Of a DNA stretch of 34,689 nucleotides, positions 20,734 to 30,974 are shown piece by piece. A program made the position numbers and the translations under genes. Each line of letters opens with the position of its first letter. Position 1 is the stretch's first letter. The notes beneath the pieces are model-generated. The model made no database searches, was not told the origin of the DNA, and was given only the letters and a program-made list of their open reading frames with translations. Origin of the DNA: Welwitschia mirabilis (taxonomy: Eukaryota > Gnetophyta > Gnetopsida > Welwitschiales); the NCBI GenBank assembly GCA_051453625.1, contig JBOZIK010000001.1:288041943-288076631 (forward strand), given 5' to 3'.

Positions 20734-21016
20734 NNNNNNNNNNNNNNNNNNNNNNNNNNNNNNNNNNNNNNNNNNNNNNNNNNNNNNNNNNNNNNNNNNN
20801 NNNNNNNNNNNNNNNNNNNNNNNNNNNNNNNNNNNNNNNNNNNNNNNNNNNNNNNNNNNNNNNNNNNNNNNNNNNNNNNNNNNNNNNNNNNNNNNNNNNN
20901 NNNNNNNNNNNNNNNNNNNNNNNNNNNNNNNNNNNNNNNNNNNNNNNNNNNNNNNNNNNNNNNNNNNNNNNNNNNNNNNNNNNNNNNNNNNNNNNNNNNN
21001 NNNNNNNNNNNNNNNN

Positions 21017-21088
<72 letters not shown>

Positions 21089-21118
21089 CTCACACACTCT
21101 CTCTCACATACACACATA
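20659..21118. repeat. CT/CA compound microsatellite interrupted by a gap
   Basis: (CT)n at 20659-20678 changes to (CA)n at 20679-20733; a 283-N gap follows (20734-21016), then (CA)n to 21084 and mixed CA/CT to about 21,118. The open frames seen across it are repeat artefacts. Confidence 0.9.
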
Positions 21119-21119
21119 A

Positions 21120-22389
21120 AACTTCATCTAATCATATCTTATTTCTTAGTTGGTTAACTGCTTATGCCCAAGTGTTTGACTCTTCCTTGCGCTTCTCATC
21201 TAAACTCTTTTTTAATTCCTCTTTGATCATTCATTAGCCTTCAAATAGTTAACTCTTCATGCTTTAGGTTTTCTTAGGTTTTTATTTGGTTGATCTCCTT
21301 TCCTTGCTTAGTTATCTATTTCCTAAATAAATTCAGTTATTTTTCTTAGGTAGTTGATTAATGTTCTTAGTAGGTTAACCACCTACACTCCCATCATCCT
21401 TTGCAATGGTCAACTACTCATACCTAGAAGTTAATTACCCAATATGTAAATTCACTACTTCTATGAATAAGTAGCTAGGACTCCTTATTTATCAACCCTT
21501 TAAAGTCTCTCTAGCATGAATCCTTGTTATCATATCAATCTCTAGTTGGGTGATTTTTAGCATGGTTTTATAATCTTCTCTTATGCATTTATGTTTTTAT
21601 GAATTAATTTAGTATCACTATGAATTTAATCAATTTTTATCATGTTTTTTACTTATCTTTTTCTATCTTTTTTATTGTTTTTTAAAATCATTTCCTTGCT
21701 TCATTTCTTATGTCAAGTTTATTTCCAAGTTTTTTCATCCATTCTTCCTATATCTAGTAGTATTCTAATCATGTGTTATCATTTAATCATTCTTAGTGTA
21801 CTCATAAATGATATTTTTTGATTTAAAAGTTTCTTATTTTTGTCTATCTTATCATATAATTACTTGGATTCTTGTATTAATATATTAAATGCTTTGCATA
21901 ATTTGTATTACCTCAAATAATGTTCCTTAAAATTTTCCTTGTGTGAACTATTTGATGAAATGCCTTGTATACTAAAGCATTTCTTCTTCTATCCTTTACT
22001 TCCTAAACCTTAACTATTATTAGACACACTTCACATCCTTAGTGATTCATTCTTAGTTTTTTTTTATATAATTTGTATGTTTATGCTTACTATGTCATTT
22101 TTTCCATATAATACTAATTACATGTTTTAAGTGCAGATATAACACCCAAAGTTAGAGGAGGAATCCCTCAATCTATGAATGGTAAGAAAATTGAGGATCC
22201 ATATTCCATGCATGGCTAGTAGATCTACTAGCTAGGATGGCTGAAAATGCAAGAATCAAATTCAAAAATGATTTAAAAAATAAAAACTATTCTTAGAGAG
22301 TGTTTCATTAATGTTCATTCCTTTGTTAGCCTTGTTAATAGTGTGGTCCAGATCTTTTAGTATTAGAGATGGAAACATCTTCTTATGCA
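21120..22389. other. AT-rich DNA, possible copia 3' flank
   Basis: No gene recognised. The 21,150-21,440 part carries GGTTAAC- and GGTCAAC-type motifs like those of the LTR-like region at 16,680-16,960, so some of it may be a copia LTR in unknown orientation. A T-rich run lies near 21,640-21,690. Confidence 0.3.
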
Positions 22390-25068
22390 TGTGACACCCT
22401 CTTTACTCTTACCCTAATTAAGCACTATTTTCCTCCTCTTCCTTTATTATTTAATATTTTTACTTAATAGACATAATGGAACTTAGGACAAAATTCTAAT
22501 TACTTCTTTATTAAAATTTTTATATTCTAAAAAACTGAATCACATTAATATTATATACTTACCTATAATTAATTTCTAGATTATTTTAATTAATAAATAA
22601 TAGTAATGTCATAAGTTTATGTCATTTATTTCTTCCTATTTTTTTGTCACATAAAAGATAAATTATGTATAGTTGAGGAGATGTAAAATTATTATCAACA
22701 TACATGGATAAATTTTAAGGATAATATCTAACCAATATAATAGGAGGTTGTAACTCTAATTAATGGCATTCTAATTCAATATTTGACTACCCTCTAGATG
22801 TGAGTTGGTTCTACTTTAAGTTTTAAACTATATAAACATGGCTAGGATTAATTCTGTAAGCTTTTACTTTAGCTTGATATACCCCTAATATAGGTGAAAG
22901 GTGGTATGTTAGATGAATGCATGCTTACAAATAACCCCCACTTCCTTGAAGCATTTCTTGATTATGCAACATGATCTATCGATGTCAAGGGTTTAAGATA
23001 TTAAGTTGGAGTAAGTTCATACATGGGTAAGCTAGGAGAGTAGTGATTAAGTCTACTTCTAAAAGAGTATTATTAACTTAAAAAAAAAAGTAATGAAACC
23101 TACCTTGGTAATGAAATCCAAGTGTGTGGATGAACATTATTAGAATTATCTTACTTTAGCTCTATTCGATGAATACACCACATAAATGCATGTAAATAAT
23201 TTTAACTAATATAGATATTTAGCAAATTATTTACCTAGTTATAATAATTCTAATCATCATTTGGTTCATTTTGTAGAAACAACCATAAAAAGAAAGCAAA
23301 CACATAAGAACATTTCTATATTTAAGGTTATAATAATAAAACCTAGATAAATGAAATATTCTCTTCCTTTATATCTAAATAAAGGAGATATTCTTTTATT
23401 TTTCTTTCAACAATGATAATAATATTTAAAATGTCTCAAATAACATCTTAATAATGTACTTAAAGAAACTAAAACATACTTGGAGTTATGTCAATTCTAA
23501 AAAATTCTTCCATGCTCATATGACAATCCCCATGGATTGGTGTAAAGAAGGTAAACCAAAGAAAGTATAGCTTAAGCATAATTGTTGAGATATAAGTATT
23601 TATTCAGGATTTCATATGGCAATACTATGAATCAACAAAAATAATGATAAACTAGACACTACTTATGTTACTTAAATTACTGATGTGAAAACTCTTATAG
23701 GCATGCACCTTTAAATTAAGCTAAAGAAAAATGGTGAAAGAGGTATTTCTACAAATAAATATCACTTATAGGTAATTTAACTTAAATTTATTGATATAAA
23801 ATATTTTATGTACTCAATTTTCTTATAAAAGTTTGTATAATAATTTTTGTATAATTTTAAACATTAATTATAACATGTTTGGACTGTCAGGAGACATCAT
23901 AGTTAAAAATTAGTAATTAATTAATTATGAAGCAAAAAAATAAATTAAATAGTTTTTTAGAAACTAGACACATATCAAGATCCTTAAATCTAACTTAAAC
24001 TATCTTAGAATTCTAAAAATATTATTTCTAATGTTATCATTTAAGGCTAAAAACTATCAAATTTTCTAAAATTATAGTCCTATCACACTACACTAAAATG
24101 ACCATAACTTTCAAAATACTTTACATTTTTAAGTGATTCAAGATGTTTTAGAAATATTATTCAATTTCCTACAACTTAGGATACTCAATTTTGCATATAT
24201 CATAACAAATAGGTACAAAAAAATAAATTACTTGCTTACTATTTTCTATATTTATTTTATAATCTATTTTAACAAATGATTTTTTAAAAAATAATTAACT
24301 AGTAGAAAAATTACTTTTTTTTTACATTTACACATTCATAACACAATCCTAGACTTACAAAAACAATTTTAGTAATTTATACCTACTAGTTAATAAGATA
24401 TGATATTTTTATCTCATGTCTCTATTCTAGAAATTTAATTTTCCCCATAACAAAAATATGATAAAGTTTTTGAAACTAGTTAAATAATAACTAAGATAAT
24501 TAAAATAATGGATATAATAACTAGTTAGTTATAGAAAGAAAAATTAGTTGTACAAATAAAAATCAAATCAATTAAAAAAAAACCATTTACTATAAGCCTT
24601 GATATTTTTCATGGAAGAGTACTAGCCTAGAAAAGATTTTTGAGGATTAGACTTTGCATCTAATAAGATGGGCCTAATGCATAGTAGATAAAAAATATAG
24701 TACTAAAATAAAAATGGATACCTAAATTTGTTTTTTTGTCCTCTTAATAGTAAACCCATTTCTTACTTAGCCATAACTAGCCATTAGTAATTTTCCATCA
24801 CCAAGCATAATAGATTCCTCATATATAATTATAACATCTTGGTGGGATCCAATGGGAGGGAATAATATTTTATAAAATAATTGCATAAAAGCTATAAATA
24901 ATTTTCTAATAAAATATCACATCACTCCAATAGAAAGAAAAATCATATGGACAATATAAGTAAAGAGCTTACTTGGGAAAATTAGTAAGACCTTGATAGT
25001 TAAAGATTGATGAAGATACAAGCTCAAGAGTACCTTAGCTCAAAAATTACAAGTGCCAAGCTCTAAAG

Positions 25069-25070
<2 letters not shown>

Positions 25071-25118
<48 letters not shown>
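25071..25118. repeat. (AG)n microsatellite
   Basis: Uninterrupted AG dinucleotide run of 48 nt. A second GA run (25466-25481) follows the next gap, and both runs precede the two copies of the 245-bp direct repeat (directly for the first copy, after about 90 bp for the second). Confidence 0.9.
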
Positions 25119-25120
<2 letters not shown>

Positions 25121-25121
<1 letters not shown>

Positions 25122-25365
25122 TAGCTCAAGACCATAAGATCATATGATTTAACATTAACAAGTGGGAGGAGTAATAAGTGACATTGAAGTATAAAACTAG
25201 ATCATATTTATGACTCATGCACCTAAAAAGGGTGAGTATTCTTCTTGCTTTAATTATAAAGATTAATTCATGCATCATTTTCTCATGCTAGCCCTTTTTT
25301 ATCCTTTATAGACTCATAAGTAAGTTTAATTCATTAAGACATGCATTAAAAGAATAAATGCATAA
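25121..25365 (+). repeat. 245-bp direct repeat, copy 1 (ends at the gap)
   Basis: It aligns without gaps to 25573-25817 with 4 mismatches in 245 (98.4% identity). The copy stops exactly at a 100-N gap. It is preceded by an AG microsatellite. Confidence 0.9.
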
Positions 25366-25465
25366 NNNNNNNNNNNNNNNNNNNNNNNNNNNNNNNNNNN
25401 NNNNNNNNNNNNNNNNNNNNNNNNNNNNNNNNNNNNNNNNNNNNNNNNNNNNNNNNNNNNNNNNN
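25366..25465. other. 100-N placeholder gap
   Basis: Exactly 100 N, the usual placeholder for unknown size, lying between the two near-identical 245-bp copies. Confidence 0.95.
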
Positions 25466-25572
25466 GAGAGAGAGAGAGAGAAGAAAAGAAAATGCACTTG
25501 TATGAAACAAAAGGAAAGTATTTCCTTTTACAAAAGAGGAAAATATCTCTATATATAGATAAACAAAGGCAC

Positions 25573-25817
25573 ATAGCTCAAGACCATAAGATTATATGAT
25601 TTAACATTAACAAGTGGGATGAGTAATAAGTGACATTGAAGTATAAAACTAGATCATATTTATGACTCATGCACCTAAAGAGGGTGAGTATTCTTCTTGC
25701 TTTAATTATAAAGATTAATTCATGCATCATTTTCTCATGCTAGCCCTTTTTTATTCTTTATAGACTCATAAGTAAGTTTAATTCATTAAGACATGCATTA
25801 AAAGAATAAATGCATAA
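25573..25817 (+). repeat. 245-bp direct repeat, copy 2
   Basis: Second copy of the repeat at 25121-25365. It is preceded by a GA run at the gap edge plus about 90 bp not present before copy 1. The sequence continues past the repeat into unique DNA. Confidence 0.9.
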
Positions 25818-26604
25818 ATCGCAAAATTGTCATGTGGCACAATGATAAAAACTCTCTAATTCCAATGAATAAAGTAATAAGTATGATATGAACCAAGTGC
25901 TCTTACACATTTCAAGAACATAAAAGTTATGGTAGGGTAATCTACTCATTTATCATTCTTGGTTTTAGGTAAGAGTGCATGTGCTTGTTTAAATTCTCAT
26001 TTGTTTCAAAATTCATAAAATCTATCAACCTCATANNNNNNNNNNNNNNNNNNNNNNNNNNNNNNNNNNNNNNNNNNNNNNNNNNNNNNNNNNNNNNNNN
26101 NNNNNNNNNNNNNNNNNNNNNNNNNNNNNNNNNNNNNNNNNNNNNNNNNNNNNNNNNNNNNNNNNNNNNNNNNNNNNNNNNNNNNNNNNNNNNNNNNNNN
26201 NNNNNNNNNNNNNNNNNNNNNNNNNNNNNNNNNNNNNNNNNNNNNNNNNNNNNNNNNNNNNNNNNNNNNNNNNNNNNNNNNNNNNNNNNNNNNNNNNNNN
26301 NNNNNNNNNNNNNNNNNNNNNNNNNNNNNNNNNNNNNNNNNNNNNNNNNNNNNNNNNNNNNNNNNNNNNNNNNNNNNNNNNNNNNNNNNNNNNNNNNNNN
26401 NNNNNNNNNNNNNNNNNNNNNNNNNNNNNNNNNNNNNNNNNNNNNNNNNNNNNNNNNNNNNNNNNNNNNNNNNNNNNNNNNNNNNNNNNNNNNNNNNNNN
26501 NNNNNNNNNNNNNNNNNNNNNNNNNNNNNNNNNNNNNNNNNNNNNNNNNNNNNNNNNNNNNNNNNNNNNNNNNNNNNNNNNNNNNNNNNNNNNNNNNNNN
26601 NNNN

Positions 26605-26888
26605 CATCCTTTTGAAACTTTTAGTTTACTAGTTTTATTATGTAATTTTAATTTTTCACATAATGCAATTATGTAATTTTAAATATTTACAAGGATTTTA
26701 TCATAAAAACCTTTTAACATAATTTTTATCATTTTCATGGTAAATTATAAAGATTACAAACTAAGATTAATTTTAAATGATATTTTATTTTGATAAGAAA
26801 TTTAAATAAGGATAATTAATTATTTAACTAAAAGCTTAATATACTTAATGTTCAAGTAAATAAAGTTTGTAAAATATGTGATATGACA
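26605..26888 (-). repeat. Start of the gypsy 3' LTR
   Basis: Begins TGTCATATCACA after the polypurine tract. It is very AT-rich and continues into the gap at 26,036-26,604, so its length cannot be measured. Confidence 0.5.
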
Positions 26889-26897
26889 CTCTCCCTT
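26889..26897 (-). other. Gypsy polypurine tract next to the 3' LTR start
   Basis: The minus strand reads AAGGGAGAG immediately followed by TGTCATATCAC, an LTR start with TG at 26,888-26,887. It lies just past the chromodomain, where the plus-strand primer of reverse transcription is expected. Confidence 0.6.
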
Positions 26898-26959
26898 ACT
26901 TAGACTAATTCACTCCTAGGAGTCAAGATACATAAATAGCTTGAGAAAACTTAACTTCA

Positions 26960-29785
26960 TATTATGAAGCTAAAAAAGATTTGGGTATTGATTTTTCATT
27001 GTTTCTTATAGCTCTCAAGTAGCTTCATAGAGACTATAATTACTCCACTTTATCTTTACTTGATGGATCTCCCTATTTTGTAACTTAATAGTTCATTGAT
27101 CTAGTACTACTTTTAGTTTCTCTATAATTGAAAAATATAGTTACACCTAAATATGAGACCAATTTAACATGTGAGAAGGATCTNNNNNNNNNNAGTAGAC
27201 AAAGCAAGCTTATATGCAATAAGTTTAATTCTTTTTAATATTTAAAATGGTATAATAAATTGAGGAGATAATTTGAATCTCTTAAATCCTCTCATTATTG
27301 ATTTCATTGATGACACTTTAAGACTACATGATCACCTATTTTGAACTCAAGAACTCTTTTTTGATAGTTTTCATATAGCTTTTTTCTATTTTCTATCTAT
27401 TTAAGTTTATTTTTAATGATCCTCATTTTAATTTATATTTCTTATAATCTTTCCCATCTTATCATCAATCTTTCTTCAGGTTCTATCCATGAAGTAGGTG
27501 CTCTACACTTCCTATCATATACATCTTCAAATGTAGTCATTTGAATTGAACTCTGATAACTGTTATTGTATATAAATTCTTCCAATGATAGGTATTTTTC
27601 CCAACTTTTAGGATTATTTAAGATACATTCTCTGAGAAGATATTTTAAAATTTAATTAACTCTTTTTGCCTGAATATTTGTTTGAGAGTGTAATGCAGTG
27701 CTCATATTTAACTTGATTCCTAAACCCATTTATAATTCTTACCAAAACTTAGAAGTAAATTTTGAGCCTTTATTATAGATAATTATTAAAGGCACATCAT
27801 GTAATCAAACAACATTTTGAATATATTCTTTAGGTATATCCTTAACATTATAAGTATATTTTACTAGAATAAAATATGCTAACTTAGTTGCTCTATCAAT
27901 TATTACCATAATAGAGTCATTACCTGTTTGAGTTTTTGGAAGTTCTATAATAAAGTCCATGCAAATCACATTCCATTTATATTCTAAAATATCATAAGGT
28001 AAATAAATTCTACTAGATTTCTATGTTCTTCTTTAATATGTTGATAATTAAGGCACCTTAACACAAATTATGCTATATCCTTTTTTATCTCTAGCTACCA
28101 AAATTTTTGTTTCATGTTTGATACATTTTTGAATTTTTATGATTACTTTAAGATAAATTCATCTACTAAGAGCATCTACAACCTTATTACCCATACCTTC
28201 ATGGTATGAAATCTCTAGATCAAGATGACATAAAAATTCCATCCATCTTCTTTGCCTAAGGTTTAAGTTTGGTTGATTAAAAATGTATTTTAAACTCTTA
28301 TGATCTATTTAAACTTAAAAAACTTTACACCATAGATATAATGTTTTTATAATTTTAAAGCAAAAATTACTACAACTAATTCAGGATCATGAATTAAATA
28401 ATTCCTCTCATGAGTTTTAAGTTGTCTAAATTCATAAGTTATTACTTTTTAATCTTGTTCAAGCACTCCTCCAAGACCTTCTCTAGATGCATTAGTATAA
28501 ACTAAAAATGTCTTTGAATCATCTGGTATTACTAAGACTAGAGTGCTAGTTAAGTATTCTTTAAGATGATTAAATGATTATTGATATCTTTTGGTCCATT
28601 GGAAGTATTTATTTTTCCTTAAAAGGCTTATTAATTAAGAAGCTATTTTAGACAAGTTGATGATGAATTGATGATTGTACTCAACATGACCAATAAAGCT
28701 TCTAACCTCAACAATATTTATAGGTATTGGTGTTCTCATGATTACTATAACTTTATCTTGATTCATTGATATATCTTCCTTAGATATCACATGGCCTAGA
28801 AATTGAATGGATTCCTTTCAAAAGAGCATTTTTTCATGTTGACATATAATTGGTAATTCTATAAGGTTTGTAATACTATTTTCAAGTGTTTCTCATATTC
28901 TTCATAAGTACTAAAATAAATGAAAATGTCATCAATAAATATTATTATAAAGGAATCAAGATGTGATTGAAAGATGTAATTCATAAGACTCATAAATATT
29001 ACAGGGGCATTAGTTAAATCAAAAGGCATAACAATGAACTCATAATTCCTATAGGAGGTTCTAAATGTTATTTTATAAATATCTTCTTCCTTAATTCAAA
29101 CTTTTTTAGATCAACTTTTGAGAATATCTTATCTTCCTTGAGTTAATCAAAAAGGTAATCTATGCTTGGTAGTGGATACTTGTTCTTAACAGTAACCTTA
29201 TTTAACTGTTTATAATCAATACATAATCTTAGTATTCCATCCTTCTTATTTACAAATAATACAGATGCTTCATATGATAATACACTAGGACTTATGAAAC
29301 CTTTTTATAACAGTTTCAAGTTGAGTTTCTAATTATTTCATTTTTTTAAGATACATTCTATATTGTACCTTAAAAATTGGTTCTATTCCTAGGATCAATC
29401 CAATGGAAAACTTAACTTTCTAAAGTGGTAGCATTCCTGGTAATTCTATTGTAAATACATCAAGATATTCTTGGACTATTGGTACATTCTTTATTAAGGT
29501 TTCTCTTTCCTTTAAGTTATTTCATTTTAGGTATAGCATATAAACTAGTAATCCCCTCATAATTTCTCTTTTATATGCTTTACATTAATTAATTTCTCCA
29601 TTGCTAATTTGTAATGACCTTAAAACTTTAGTCTTTAGCCATGATTTAGTTGATTCTTTTCACAATTTATAACTACTCTATTCTACATTAACCAATTTGT
29701 ATTTATAATAATGTCATATTTTTCTAAGTCAATAACAATTGTTTGTATCTAAATATCTCCTCCACTTATGGATAAAATATAGTTT
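26960..29785 (-). pseudogene. Gypsy pol: PR-RT-RNase H-INT-chromodomain
   Basis: Seen on the minus strand: protease end YDIIINTNWLM and NRVVINCEK (about 29,640-29,740); reverse transcriptase from IEPIFKVQYRMY (about 29,350-29,400) through NYEFIVMPFDLTNAPVIFM to the catalytic IIFIDDIFIY (FIDD at 28928-28939); RNase H GLGGVLEQD and HERNYLIHDPELVVVIFALK (about 28,330-28,480); integrase DSIMVIIDRATKLAYF, then KFTSKFW, LHSQTNIQA and YNNSYQSSI (about 27,540-27,950); and the post-integrase region KRFKLSPQFI. The last domain resembles a chromodomain: LQNREIHQVKIKWSNYSLYE (about 27,040-27,105). A short 10-N gap lies at 27,184-27,193. Many stops, often at Trp, Gln or Arg positions, show it is dead. Confidence 0.85.
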
Positions 29786-29798
29786 TGGAGTTTTTTTT

Positions 29799-30974
29799 GA
29801 ATGAAATTAAAGACATTTTCATTTCTAGAATATTTACAAAAAATAGAAAATAAAATCTATAGGCTACTTTTAGCAGATTCCAAGACTGAACATCAGATGT
29901 AATCAAACGAGGACGTGGGATGCAACTCCCCTCAGCTAACCTAAGAAGATAACTCATATTTTAAATTTTCTTCAGATTTAATCTCCTAGTTGCAAATGTA
30001 GCCTCTATGTATGCTAGAGAACCATATGGAGAACTAATAGTCTGAAACAATGAAAGAAAGATAATGCACTGGATCTGGGCGAGAATTAGAGTTCAGGCCC
30101 AGAATATGCATATAGCGGTGAGGTAGAAATCTTAAAATTAAAAATTTGTGGATTTTTGGAGTAGTATAAGCTACTCATTAGATCTAGGGAGTGTGTCGCT
30201 AGGACACTCTACACAAATTCCCCTATGTAAGAAATAGACGGAAACTACAAGACTAATGAAATAAGGGAGACTTCAATCCAGATTTAATGCACACCCCATC
30301 AATTCAAACACATCAGTTGGCTTCCCCCTGATTCCCGGAGCATGAAGGTACTCTATGATAAAATTAAGGAGTAAGGGACCCAAGAATAGAATGCATGCTA
30401 TTCAACCTTTACTGATTAAATATCCTCCCCTCAGCTGACCTAGGAAAATTCCAACTTTCTGTTAGAAGTGAGATCTGAAACGCTCAAACAGGTTCTCTGT
30501 GGGACAAATAGAGGAGTAGGGAATTCACAGGAGGATTAGAGATCAAGCTCTAGCATTAAGCTTCAAAACGTCTTAATAATTTAAAAACTGGCTTTGTCAA
30601 AAGAAGTAATACAAGGATGCAAGGTGCTGGTGCAGGGCCTAATGCACACCCAACAAGCTTGAAATAGAGGTTCTTTCTATTAATGTAGGCAAAAGCACTG
30701 TCAAGAGGATCATCTTAAAAATCTAGGAAAAACCTCTAAACTTGAAAAAATCCAAATCTTACAGAGATTCACCCTAAGGAACTGAATTCTTAAACTTCAA
30801 AAACATCAGAAACAGAGTTTGAACTACAAAATAATTTAGACTATTACTACATGATAGAATACATCTTATATTTTCTATAGGAGTGCAAGATACCTATTTT
30901 AAACTCTAGGATTCCTTTCCAGAAATTAAGGGGATACGCCAATAATCTAGCACCAAGAATGATTTTTTTGAGAG
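29799..30974 (-). repeat. LINE 3' region with a duplicated module
   Basis: Non-coding and noticeably less AT-rich than its neighbours. Two landmarks each occur twice and in the same order: CTCCCCTCAGCT (29,926 and 30,426) and TAATGCACACCC (30,285 and 30,640). This suggests an imperfect tandem duplication of a 230-370-bp module with internal length change. It may be the 3' UTR of the LINE or a separate insert. Confidence 0.4.

Larger units (their letters stand above)
22390..26035 (+). mobile_element. Possible large Ty3/gypsy LTR (solo or truncated)
   Basis: The left edge TGTGACACCCTC resembles the starts of plant chromovirus LTRs. Inside lie a block AAAATGACCATAACTTT (from about 24,096) followed by a GTGATTCAAGATG block, similar to text I know from such LTRs, a TATA-like CTATAAATA at 24,892-24,900, and a polyadenylation-like GAATAAAG near 25,866. 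No coding domain is present. The right edge is hidden by the gap at 26,036-26,604. It is oriented opposite to the gypsy pol at its right, so it would be a separate element. All of this is suggestive only. Confidence 0.3.
26605..29790 (-). mobile_element. Chromovirus-type Ty3/gypsy retrotransposon, 5'-interrupted
   Basis: On the minus strand, from high to low coordinates: end of protease, reverse transcriptase, RNase H, integrase, chromodomain, polypurine tract, then an LTR start. This order is diagnostic of chromoviruses (Tekay/Del-like). Gag and the beginning of protease are not in the window; a LINE interrupts the element at about 29,790, so the rest may continue beyond the right edge. The LTR runs into a 569-N gap (26,036-26,604). 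Confidence 0.85.

Noticed and set aside
20616-21157. Repeat-coded peptides (CVCV.., HTHT..) on both strands
   Set aside because: They are translations of the CA/CT microsatellite plus N; no gene evidence.
20659-25817. Possible CRISPR or satellite array
   Set aside because: The repeats are dinucleotide microsatellites and one two-copy direct repeat; there is no regular repeat-spacer structure, and the sequence is plant nuclear DNA.
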